Below are positions 44,612 through 52,748 of a DNA stretch of 64,000 nt, one piece after another. The stretch is from Bog-159 sp963843255 (GTDB lineage Bacteria; Acidobacteriota; Terriglobia; Bryobacterales; Bryobacteraceae): NCBI GenBank assembly GCA_963843255.1, contig CAWJJQ010000005.1:124001-188000 (forward strand), in the 5' to 3' direction. Every line of letters begins with the position of its first letter. The stretch's first letter is position 1. Under the pieces are notes generated by a model. That model ran no database searches. It was not told the DNA's origin and saw only the letters and a list, made by a program, of their open reading frames with translations. Made by a program: the position numbers and the translations under genes.

Positions 44612-46582
44612 ATGACTACTAAACTGAGAGTTTTGACACTAATTATTCTGGCGACCGCCGCGGCGTCCGCACAACAGTGGAATATCACAGACACTGGCGG
44701 CACAGTCACGCTAGGCGCGGATCTGACAATTGCCGGGGCTGCCGTCGCTAACCCGGCCGGAACCTTATCCGTGAGCTGCCCGGCCACCGCGGTCCCGCCC
44801 GGCACCTATCGGGCGGAATGGCTCTGCACCGGCGGCACCATCACCATCCAGTCGAACGACGGACTGACCACCGTCAACGGCAACCTGACCTCCGGCACTT
44901 TTGTAGAAACAGCCACCGGCGGCGGACACGGGACCCCCATCACTTACTATTACGCCTTTACCGGCGCCTTCACCGGAACCATCAGCCTCAGCGGCCAATT
45001 GCAAGCCGTTACTGGCTACACCACGCAGTCTCTGGCCGGATCCAAGAGCCAGCTCGGCACTGGCACCCTCGCTGGCGGCAGCATCTTCGTGAATACAGAG
45101 TACGAGCCGGTCTATGTCGCCGACACCGGCAACGGCCGCATCGTGCGCATCGACGACATGTCCGGCGCCAATTGGATTTCGTTTGGCACGCCAGGCGCCG
45201 GCACCAACCAGTTCCAGAGTCCCTACGGTATCTTCGTGAACGCCAATGGAAGGATCTACGTCACCGACAACCTCAACTGCCGGGTCGTGCGCTTCGACAA
45301 CATGGCCGGCAAGAATTGGACCTCGTTCGGCTCCTGCGGCTCCGGCAACCTGGAGTTCAACAACCCCACCGGCCTGGTCGTCGATTCTTCCGGAAGGATC
45401 TATATAACAGATACCGGCAACAACCGGATCGTGCGCGTCAGCGACATGGCCGGCGACGGCTGGGTCTCCTACGGCGTCGCCGGCACCGGGACCGGCCAAT
45501 TCGCCTCGCCCGTCGGCATCGCCCTCGATTCCGCCGGCAAGATCTACGTCTCTGACACGAACAATGCCCGAATCGTGCGCATGGACAACATCTCCGGTGC
45601 CAATTGGACCACCTTCAGCGGTCTCGTACCCAATCAGTTGGGCGCCCCGGTGGCCATTAGTCTGGACGGCGCCGGCAGAATCTACGTCCTCGACTGGTAT
45701 TTTGCTCACGTCTTTCGTACCGATGACATGGTAGGCACCAACTTCGCTCAGATGGGCGGTTTCGGCGGCGGAGTCGCGCAGTTCATCAACCCCTATGGCA
45801 TGTACGCGGACTCGTACGGGACGATCTATGTAGCGGATTCGCATGACAACCGCATCGCGCAATTCGACGACATGAATGCGGATGCCTGGACTGCTTACGG
45901 CTCATGCTGCCTCGGTATCGGACAGTTCGGCCTTCCCATGGGCGTGTTTGCGCTTCCCCTCCAGACCCCTGCCCCGGATGCCACCATCTCGAACGCCAGC
46001 CTGTCATACAGCGACACGGTGGTGGGCACGCCCAGCGCTTCCCAAAGCGTGACGCTGAACAATATCGGCACTGCGCCGCTGACCATTACAGGCATCGCCC
46101 CCAGCGGCGACTTTTCCCAGACGAACACCTGTCCGGGCACCCTGCCCGCCGGACAGAATTGCATCGCCAGCGTGACATTCGATCCAACGGCGCCCGGGAC
46201 CCGGACTGGATCGCTGGCTTTCACTTTCGCCCAGGGCGCCGCGAAGACTGTGCATCTCAGCGGCATCGGAGCGTTGGTGGCGGTTTCTCCCACGGCGCTG
46301 AATTATGGGAACGTTCCGGCGAGCGGCCGCGGCGTGTCCATGACAGTTACGGTTTCGAATCCCGGAGCTTCCGCGGCGGCCATCGCCGTTACCCTCAAGG
46401 CGGCGCCCGTGTATCGTTTGCACAATGCGTGTCCGGCAACACTGGCGGCGGGCGCGAGTTGTATAGTCACGGTGAAGTTCTACCCGCAATCGGCCGCGTA
46501 TTACACCGGGACTTTGACCGTCACGGATGGTGCCGGCATAGCGCAAAAGGTATCGATTACCGGAACCGGCGTCAGCAACTAA
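44612..46582 (+). CDS. secreted NHL-repeat beta-propeller with C-terminal ASPM/HYDIN-type Ig domains
   Basis: 656 aa. GAGGGGAAG precedes the ATG; signal peptide KLRVLTLIILATAAASAQQ. From about residue 155 to 455 there are six NHL repeats (for example FQSPYGIFVNANGRIYVTDN, FNNPTGLVVDSSGRIYITDT, FASPVGIALDSAGKIYVSDT). Residues about 465-655 hold two ASH/choice-of-anchor-D-like Ig domains (LSYSDTVVGTPSASQSVTLN, GTAPLTITGIAPSGDFSQTN, LNYGNVPASGRGVSMTVTVS), ending DGAGIAQKVSITGTGVSN. Surface-exposed or secreted binding protein; no catalytic motif. A 3' fragment of a relative lies at 47.7 kb. Confidence 0.9.
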   Translation: MTTKLRVLTLIILATAAASAQQWNITDTGGTVTLGADLTIAGAAVANPAGTLSVSCPATAVPPGTYRAEWLCTGGTITIQSNDGLTTVNGNLTSGTFVETATGGGHGTPITYYYAFTGAFTGTISLSGQLQAVTGYTTQSLAGSKSQLGTGTLAGGSIFVNTEYEPVYVADTGNGRIVRIDDMSGANWISFGTPGAGTNQFQSPYGIFVNANGRIYVTDNLNCRVVRFDNMAGKNWTSFGSCGSGNLEFNNPTGLVVDSSGRIYITDTGNNRIVRVSDMAGDGWVSYGVAGTGTGQFASPVGIALDSAGKIYVSDTNNARIVRMDNISGANWTTFSGLVPNQLGAPVAISLDGAGRIYVLDWYFAHVFRTDDMVGTNFAQMGGFGGGVAQFINPYGMYADSYGTIYVADSHDNRIAQFDDMNADAWTAYGSCCLGIGQFGLPMGVFALPLQTPAPDATISNASLSYSDTVVGTPSASQSVTLNNIGTAPLTITGIAPSGDFSQTNTCPGTLPAGQNCIASVTFDPTAPGTRTGSLAFTFAQGAAKTVHLSGIGALVAVSPTALNYGNVPASGRGVSMTVTVSNPGASAAAIAVTLKAAPVYRLHNACPATLAAGASCIVTVKFYPQSAAYYTGTLTVTDGAGIAQKVSITGTGVSN

Positions 46583-46661
46583 GCCCCGCTTGACTTCATT
46601 GCCAGCGGCACTGTTCCCAGGGGGCCGAGATCGACGCTCACCGAAATTCGAGTAAACGGGT

Positions 46662-47519
46662 TCAGAGATCGTGTTGCCGGATGAACTCCACGATGACGGC
46701 GAACACGGCGTCCCCGGGGTTGTGAAGTTGTCGGACCATTGTGTAGTGCTTGCGGCCGGCGAATACCTTATAGTCGGCCTGGTTGCCGGATTTACGCGCG
46801 TCATCCACGAATTTCGCGTCCGTTCTCAGGACTGGCGGCTGCTCCTGCTCTGCCTCCGCGATCAGGAACAGGAAAGGTGGCAAACCGGCATGCACATGAT
46901 GGATCGGCCAGTGGTCCTCATACCTTTCCAAACTTCCAAACATGCGATTGTCTGGGTCGCGCACAAAATTCTGGGCGATCATGTCGCGCCCGCGCTGCGC
47001 GATAGCCTGTTCGAGTTCGTCGTCCCACATAATCGAGCCCATCGGCATCACACCTCGCAAATCCGACGGCGTCATCCCGTTCTTGGCGAGATAGTGGTCG
47101 TCCGAGCCGACTAATGCAACCAACATAGCGCCGGAGCTGTGACCTAAAAGGAACAGGTTCCGAGGATCTCCGCCGTGAGCCCCGATATTATTGCGCACCC
47201 ACGCGATGGCGGAGGCCACATCTTCGGCCTGCGTAGGCCAGGAATGTTGCGGCCCCAATCGATAGTTCACATTCGCGCAAGCGATTCCGACCGGAGGGAA
47301 CGAATCACAAACATGGGTGTAATCAGAGTCCGCCTTGTCGCCACTGGTCAGACTGCCGCCGTGGACAAAGATCAAGGTCTCGAACCCTTTCTTGGCTGGT
47401 ATCCTCAGGTCAAGCCTCTGTGCAGCGTCGTTACCGTAGCTGACGTCAGTCTTGATCCCTTGCGAGAAGGCCACATCGCACGCGAGTGCAACCAGAAAGA
47501 TCGTTATGACATTAGACAT
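46662..47519 (-). CDS. secreted alpha/beta-hydrolase (esterase/lipase, hormone-sensitive-lipase-like)
   Basis: 285 aa with signal peptide (MSNVITIFLVALACDVAFSQ). The oxyanion-hole motif HGGSL (near residue 55), NVNYRLGPQHSWPTQAEDVA, nucleophile serine in FLLGHSSGAML (near 125) and a C-terminal histidine in FAGRKHYTMVR define the HGG-type carboxylesterase group; the acid residue is less clear (FLFLIAEAEQEQ region). Likely removes acyl groups such as acetyl or ferulate from glycans or small esters outside the cell. No RBS is obvious. Confidence 0.88.
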   Translation of the reverse strand: MSNVITIFLVALACDVAFSQGIKTDVSYGNDAAQRLDLRIPAKKGFETLIFVHGGSLTSGDKADSDYTHVCDSFPPVGIACANVNYRLGPQHSWPTQAEDVASAIAWVRNNIGAHGGDPRNLFLLGHSSGAMLVALVGSDDHYLAKNGMTPSDLRGVMPMGSIMWDDELEQAIAQRGRDMIAQNFVRDPDNRMFGSLERYEDHWPIHHVHAGLPPFLFLIAEAEQEQPPVLRTDAKFVDDARKSGNQADYKVFAGRKHYTMVRQLHNPGDAVFAVIVEFIRQHDL

Positions 47520-47683
47520 GGGCGTTTGTTTTCGCCGGCGACTCTACGGACGTGATTTGGCCACCGGTGCGCTTAAGGGGCCTCGGCTCTTGATTCTTGG
47601 TACATCCGCATCTTCACGACTCCATACCCCTGCAGGTGCTAGAGCCGAGTGTAGCTAAGAGGAGCCCGAATCCGAAAGAGGGT

Positions 47684-47736
47684 GCCGAACCGCGCGCGTA
47701 AGCAAGCGATCTTAAGCCTCCCTTCTGCAGCCTGCC
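47684..47736. repeat. dispersed intergenic element (LAYARGS-type core), copy 2
   Basis: Core GAACCGCGCGCGTAAGCAAGCG followed by a right arm ending CTTCTGCAGCCTGCC. The right arm matches that of copy 3; the left arm is not recognisable, so this copy is incomplete. Complement reads SLAYARGSA. Confidence 0.6.
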
Positions 47737-47737
47737 A

Positions 47738-47806
47738 ACTTTGACCATCACGGATGGTTCCGGCACGGCGCAGACCGTTTCGATTACCGGAACCGGCGTC
47801 AGCAAC
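47738..47806 (+). pseudogene. 3' fragment of an NHL/ASH-domain gene
   Basis: 69 bases encoding LTITDGSGTAQTVSITGTGV and SN align with the last 69 coding bases of the gene at 44612-46582 (about 61 identical by hand count), but the stop TAA is replaced by GAA and the frame runs on into unrelated sequence. No 5' part of the gene is present nearby. It is a relic of a paralogue or of a partial duplication, lying between two dispersed repeat elements. Confidence 0.75.
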
Positions 47807-47841
47807 GAAGAGAGCTCGCTATCGGGCCTGCATGCCAAAGA

Positions 47842-47914
47842 GCAGGCTGCGAAAAGAAGACTCCCAACCGCGCGCGTAAAGCAAGCGGCCTTTGGCCTTC
47901 TTTCCGCAGCCTGC
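47842..47914. repeat. dispersed palindromic element (LAYARGS-type core), copy 3, with complete arms
   Basis: Left arm GCAGGCTGCGAAAAGAAG pairs with right arm CTTCTTTCCGCAGCCTGC at 17 of 18 positions around a core AACCGCGCGCGTAAAGCAAGCG. The 73-bp element is the best formed of three copies in the window. The rest of the gap from 47520 to 47948 holds only copy 2 and the gene fragment. Confidence 0.7.
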
Positions 47915-47948
47915 CAAGCTCGATTACAACAGGAAAGACGGATCGAGA

Positions 47949-48866
47949 TTACTGGATGCGAACCCGCACCGGATCGGCTGTTTGGCCGGCGGTCGTCATG
48001 ACTGCCTCCACTTCACCGGCGCCTCGCAAACTGCTTGGCACCTCTACCACTACTTCGTCCAGTCCCTCAAAATGGCCCGACGGCCCGGCAAATAGCACCG
48101 GGACCTCCTGTCCGGCCAGTTGCATGTGCACACTGGACGCATCTACGCCGGAAGCATAGAACTGCAGCATGACTTTGTCCGACGCAGCGCTGACATTGGC
48201 CGGCTCCGCTCCCACTGGCCGCACGGATTGGGTACCGTCCGCGTGGCCCGTAATCACGCGAATGCCATTGGCATGCAGCATAGCCGGAGCCGTGCTGGCC
48301 GGCGTGTAAACCGATCCGGAAATGGTCCCGGTCAGGCCTAAGGTTGTCGTGGCGGTGGTGGTAGAGTACGTCAAAAAGGATCCCGCGGGGATAAAGTGGG
48401 CGGTCGGAAACGGCGCGATGTTAAGAGAGCTCAGCGTCCCGGCCGGTAGCAGAATAACGGCGTGGACATTGACCGTACCTCCGATTTTGACGGGAGCATA
48501 CAACGTAAACTCGTCCCGCCCGTTCGCCTCCTGGGTGAGAATTGCACTCGCGTATGCCGTAAAATTGCTCGGCGCCGGAAGCAGAGCGGATGTTACCGTG
48601 CCCGTCATGTCCAGAGGCGCGTAATCGGCGTATGAAGAGCCATTCTGCGTCCCGGTTTTGGTGGGCGTTTTCGACTCGCTCACATAAATGGCAATGCTAA
48701 AAGGTTCGCCGGCCAACCTCAGGCCGTCCGTTCCGCTGGTCGGCGTCGAGGCAAATGTCCCAGACGCCACGTACTTGACGGTTGTGGCCGCGGACAGTTC
48801 GCTCGAGGCTGCTAAACAACTGATAATGATGCCTGTAGTAATCGAAAAATGGCGTGCGATTTCCAT
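47949..48866 (-). CDS. secreted protein with C-terminal Solibacter-type domain (TIGR03437-like)
   Basis: 305 aa with signal peptide (FSITTGIIISCLAASSELSA). The body (25-230) is a serine/threonine-rich beta sandwich (VKYVASGTFASTPTSGTDGL, EPFSIAIYVSES) like those of PEP-CTERM-style secreted proteins. The last about 75 residues, LQFYASGVDASSVHMQLAGQ, VPVLFAGPSGHFEGLDEVVV, EVPSSLRGAGEVEAVMTTAG, match the TIGR03437 pattern (G-x-G...pV.yaGp.g.fpGlDqvnv.lP.sL.G.G). That domain is known mainly from Solibacter and relatives. Role unknown; surface display is likely. Confidence 0.82.
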   Translation of the reverse strand: MEIARHFSITTGIIISCLAASSELSAATTVKYVASGTFASTPTSGTDGLRLAGEPFSIAIYVSESKTPTKTGTQNGSSYADYAPLDMTGTVTSALLPAPSNFTAYASAILTQEANGRDEFTLYAPVKIGGTVNVHAVILLPAGTLSSLNIAPFPTAHFIPAGSFLTYSTTTATTTLGLTGTISGSVYTPASTAPAMLHANGIRVITGHADGTQSVRPVGAEPANVSAASDKVMLQFYASGVDASSVHMQLAGQEVPVLFAGPSGHFEGLDEVVVEVPSSLRGAGEVEAVMTTAGQTADPVRVRIQ

Positions 48867-49307
48867 ACTGAGATAGAACCTCTTATTCTGGATTTACGTT
48901 CTATTGGGATTAGAGCGTTTCTTAAGATTAGGCAGGGTGCTCCTGACAAATCAAGCCGGAAAGGCCCTCTTCTGCGCGATTCGGTACTACCCCTCGTACC
49001 ATCGTCCGTTCAAACTCGGCGCTGGCAACAATCGCCCACACGGTCGGAAGCGCCGGCGCGTTCGAACCGGTCTTGCGCACAGGTGTAGCCGCTGACCAGT
49101 TGCTAATGTGTGAGCAAACGCACCTTGCCGCGCGTCTGCGTTTTCGCGTGTACGAGCTTGCGTCCTGACCGTGCGTGGCTGCGACTGCATACCGTGGAGC
49201 AGATGAACCCGTCACGGCGACCCACCGATTCCTCTCCCGAGCCATTTTTTGCGCCGCCGTGCAAACCAGCGGCCGGCGAAGCCGCGAGATAGAATCATCT
49301 CAGCAAC
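48867..49307. other. intergenic region between divergent genes
   Basis: About 440 bp between the divergent TIGR03437-type gene and the GH38 gene. I see no gene with a credible start, no repeat of the two families described, and no promoter good enough to name. Short open frames here have no RBS. Confidence 0.5.
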
Positions 49308-52300
49308 ATGAGTTCTGGACCTCTAACTCTCCCGCTTCGCATTCTGCTCCTGGCCGGTCTGGCAGGCGTGCTCCATGCCGCGCAGTCCACCGTCTGGCGG
49401 CTAGGCGACTTCGACCATTCTTCTTCCGAATTCCGCGGCCCCAGCCGGCCGGCCATCGCCATCGATCCCGCCACCCCCGGCGCCGCCGCCGCTTGGCCCG
49501 CTCTGCAGGCCGGCTCGCGCAACTCCCGGAATCAGGCGCAAGCCGCCACCCGCACCATTCGTTTCCGTCTGCCGGCCACCCCTCGCGGTTCCTACACGCT
49601 CGATATGGCGCTGATGCTGGGCTACCCTCGCGTGCCCTACCTGCAGTGGGAACTCAACGGCACCACCGCCCTCGTCTACCTCAGCCGCACCCTCAGTTAT
49701 CACGCCGAGGGCCGCATGGACTCGCCCGTCTGCGGCGAGGCTCGCGAGCACATCCCAGTCCCCGCCAGCCTTCTGAAGAGCGGCGCGAACGAACTCCGGA
49801 TCACCGCCATCGACGATGCCCCCGACGAGAACGGAGACAGCTTCATCGAGTGGGACGCCCTGGCGCTTTTGCATAACGACGATCCAGAAGCCGCAGCCGA
49901 ACCCGAGACCTCCCTGCAGCCAACCGTCTTCTACACTTCCGCCAACGGCCGCCCCAGCGAACTCATCGAACTCACCATCACCGCTCCCGCGGTAGTGCAC
50001 CAGGGCTCCCTCACCTTAACCCTCGACGGGGCCGAGTACCATGGCCAGTTGGCGCCCGGCAGCTTCGGCCAGCAGCGGTTCGAATACGCCCTCCCGGAGT
50101 TCGCCCCCGATAGCCCGGCCCGCATTCTCCTCGACCTCAACGGCCGCCGGTACGAGAAGGACGCGCGACTCACGCCCAAACGCAAATTCACGGTCTACGT
50201 CGTCCCCAACACGCACCTCGATATCGGCTTCACCGATTATCAGCCGAAGATCGAGGAATTGCAGAACCGCAACCTCGATAAACTACTCGCCGAAATGCGT
50301 AGCGACCCGGATATGCGCTTCTCGCTCGATGGCGCGTGGCTGGCCCAACAGTTCCTGCGCACGCGTACCCCGGAATCGCGCCGCGAGTTCATGGATCGTT
50401 TGCGCGATGGCAAAATCAGCGTCCCTGCCCAATCCATGAACCTGATGGAGGGTGGCGCCGGCCTCGAAACCATGCTCCGTTCCCTGACCTACGGCCAGGC
50501 CCTCAATCGCGAGGCGGGTAAGGCGGCCGAGTACGCCAACATCACCGACGTGCCCGCGTACCCGTGGGCGTATGCGTCCGCCCTGCATGCCGCCGGCGTG
50601 AAATATTTCGCCGCCGGCGCAAATGATGACCGCGGTCCGCAGCCGCTCTACGGCCGCTGGCAAACCCGCTCGCCCTTCTGGTGGGAGGGCCCCGACGGCG
50701 CGAAGGTCCTCATGAGTTACAACCGCCAGTACTCCAATCTCTGGTTCGTCTGCGGCCTGCCCGCGCGCGAAGCCGGCTGCCGCGCGAGTTTGCCCACTTT
50801 TCTGCAGACCTTCGACTCGCCGTCGTACCAACCCGGCACCGTCCTCATGTACGGCAGCCAGCTCGAAAACACCGACCTGATTCCCGGCGAAGGCGAATTC
50901 GTCCGCACGTGGAACCAACACTACCTCTGGCCCAAGTTGAAGCTCGCTACTTTTCCCGACTACTTTCACCTCATCGAGCAGCAATACGGCGGCCAGTTGG
51001 AGACCGTTCGCGGCGACTTTGGTCCCTATTGGGAAGACGGTATCGGCACGGATGCGCGGTTCGCCGCCACCTACCGCGAGGTCGAAACCCGCGCGCAAAC
51101 CGTGGAGAAGCTCTCATCACTTGCTGCATTGCAGTCTCCCGCGTGGGCCCCGCCCCTCGACCGCCTGCATCGCCTTTGGAACGATGTGATCATGTATGCC
51201 GAGCACACCTACACCTACTTCGGCGGCTATGATCAACCGGCTCACGAGCAGAGCCGCCGCCAGATCGAGAGCAAACACTTCTACGTGACCGCCGCCCGCG
51301 AAGAGGCGCATTGGATCGCGCAGGAGAGCTTTAGCCGCCTGCTCGACCGCATCGCCATCCCCGCTCCGGCACTGGTCGTCTTCAATGCCCTGGGGCATCC
51401 TCGCGGCGGGCTGGTCGAGCTCGACTTGCCCGATGGCGTGCAACTTGTCGCCACCGCTACCCGCAAGGCTGTGCCCCTCGAAACCTTGCGCAAGGGCGAA
51501 GGCTACCGGCATGTCCGCTTCTTCGCCGCCGCCGTGCCCTCGATGGGGTACCGGGTCTACCAGATGAGCCGGGACGCGGCGGATCCCGGCGAGGCGGCCC
51601 AAACCGTCGCCACCCGCGACACCATCGAGAACGCCTTTTATCGCATCCGGGTGAATCCCGCACGCGGCGGCGTAGCGAGCATTTTCGATAAGCAGTTGGG
51701 CCGCGAATTGATCGATGCAGCCAGTCCTTATCTCGCCAGCCAGTACGTTTATGTTGCCGGCGGCGAAGGTTCCCGCATTGTGCACATGCGCGATAGCCTG
51801 CCTGATGCCAAACTCACCGTCACCACCGCTTCCGGCGGCAAGGTCGCCGGAATCCGCAAAACGCCTTGGGGTCGGGTGCTCACCTACACCACCTGCGGTC
51901 CCCACGCGCAGGAGATCCAAACAGAGGTGCGCCTTTTCGATGGCGAAAAGAAAATCGAGTTCGTGAACCATTTCCGAAAAGATCCCGTGAACGCTAAGGA
52001 AGCCATCTATTTTGCGTTTCCCTTTGCCGCCGCCAGCCCGGCTTTCGAATATGAGGGGCAGTCCGGCGTGGTGGATCCCGCCCGCGACGAACTCCCTGGA
52101 GGCAACCGGGAGTGGTATACCGTCGGCCACTGGATGCGCGTCAGCGGCGGCGGCCTCAGCGCGGCGGTCATCCCGCTCGATTCGCCCCTGGCGGCATTCG
52201 GCGATATCAATCGCGGCCTGTGGCCTAAAACCTTTGCGCCCCGGTCCGCCACCATGTTCTCCTACGTCCTCAATAATTACTGGCACACCAACTTTCCCCG

Positions 52301-52748
52301 TGTCCAGGATGGCGATTTCACCTTCCGCTACCTGGTGACCAGCGGTTCCGATCTTGCTGCCGCCGGCTTGAGCCGCATGGGCCGCGAGGCGCTGGCTCCA
52401 CTCGAGACCGGCCAGCTCGATGCCAACGATAAAGTGGAACCGGCGCACGGCTCGCTGCCGTCCACCGAGAGCAGCTTCCTCGATATCGACGGCGACGGAG
52501 TGGAAATCGAAGCGCTCAAACCGGCCGAAGATGGTAGCGGCTACGTCTTGCGCCTGTTGGAGACGTCCGGCAGCGCCCACCAGGTCCGCATCCGTTCAAG
52601 GCTGCTGCGTTTCGAGCGTGTGTGGCTGTCGAACGCGGCGGAAGAGAACGTCAGCGAGATCCAAAATGTTGACGACGGTATCGCCGTTGCCCTGCCGCGT
52701 TTCGGCATTGTGACCCTGCGCCTGATCATGCGCCGCAGCGCGCCCTAA
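49308..52748 (+). CDS. GH38-type glycoside hydrolase (alpha-mannosidase-like), secreted
   Basis: 1146 aa with signal peptide (LRILLLAGLAGVLHAAQ). An N-terminal carbohydrate-binding sandwich resembling polysaccharide-lyase-4 accessory domains spans about 30-200 (VWRLGDFDHSSSEFRG, PYLQWELNGTTALVYLSRTL). The catalytic (beta/alpha)7 barrel starts at VPNTHLDIGFTDYQPKIEE near residue 298; HxD of this motif is the zinc-binding pair in GH38. FSLDGAWLAQQF (about 342) is where the catalytic nucleophile aspartate lies in the family. Middle three-helix and C-terminal beta domains follow (about 620-1140). The substrate may differ from mannosides, as this Acidobacteria-type branch is uncharacterised. The hairpin-repeat array starts at the base after its TAA stop. 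Confidence 0.87.
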   Translation: MSSGPLTLPLRILLLAGLAGVLHAAQSTVWRLGDFDHSSSEFRGPSRPAIAIDPATPGAAAAWPALQAGSRNSRNQAQAATRTIRFRLPATPRGSYTLDMALMLGYPRVPYLQWELNGTTALVYLSRTLSYHAEGRMDSPVCGEAREHIPVPASLLKSGANELRITAIDDAPDENGDSFIEWDALALLHNDDPEAAAEPETSLQPTVFYTSANGRPSELIELTITAPAVVHQGSLTLTLDGAEYHGQLAPGSFGQQRFEYALPEFAPDSPARILLDLNGRRYEKDARLTPKRKFTVYVVPNTHLDIGFTDYQPKIEELQNRNLDKLLAEMRSDPDMRFSLDGAWLAQQFLRTRTPESRREFMDRLRDGKISVPAQSMNLMEGGAGLETMLRSLTYGQALNREAGKAAEYANITDVPAYPWAYASALHAAGVKYFAAGANDDRGPQPLYGRWQTRSPFWWEGPDGAKVLMSYNRQYSNLWFVCGLPAREAGCRASLPTFLQTFDSPSYQPGTVLMYGSQLENTDLIPGEGEFVRTWNQHYLWPKLKLATFPDYFHLIEQQYGGQLETVRGDFGPYWEDGIGTDARFAATYREVETRAQTVEKLSSLAALQSPAWAPPLDRLHRLWNDVIMYAEHTYTYFGGYDQPAHEQSRRQIESKHFYVTAAREEAHWIAQESFSRLLDRIAIPAPALVVFNALGHPRGGLVELDLPDGVQLVATATRKAVPLETLRKGEGYRHVRFFAAAVPSMGYRVYQMSRDAADPGEAAQTVATRDTIENAFYRIRVNPARGGVASIFDKQLGRELIDAASPYLASQYVYVAGGEGSRIVHMRDSLPDAKLTVTTASGGKVAGIRKTPWGRVLTYTTCGPHAQEIQTEVRLFDGEKKIEFVNHFRKDPVNAKEAIYFAFPFAAASPAFEYEGQSGVVDPARDELPGGNREWYTVGHWMRVSGGGLSAAVIPLDSPLAAFGDINRGLWPKTFAPRSATMFSYVLNNYWHTNFPRVQDGDFTFRYLVTSGSDLAAAGLSRMGREALAPLETGQLDANDKVEPAHGSLPSTESSFLDIDGDGVEIEALKPAEDGSGYVLRLLETSGSAHQVRIRSRLLRFERVWLSNAAEENVSEIQNVDDGIAVALPRFGIVTLRLIMRRSAP

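Noticed and set aside
47614..47838. 74-codon minus frame containing SLAYARGSA
   Set aside because: Derives from the dispersed repeat core and the gene relic; no RBS or domain.
48849..49292. Several 60-105 codon frames in the gap before the GH38 gene
   Set aside because: No RBS, no recognisable protein features, overlapping in several frames.
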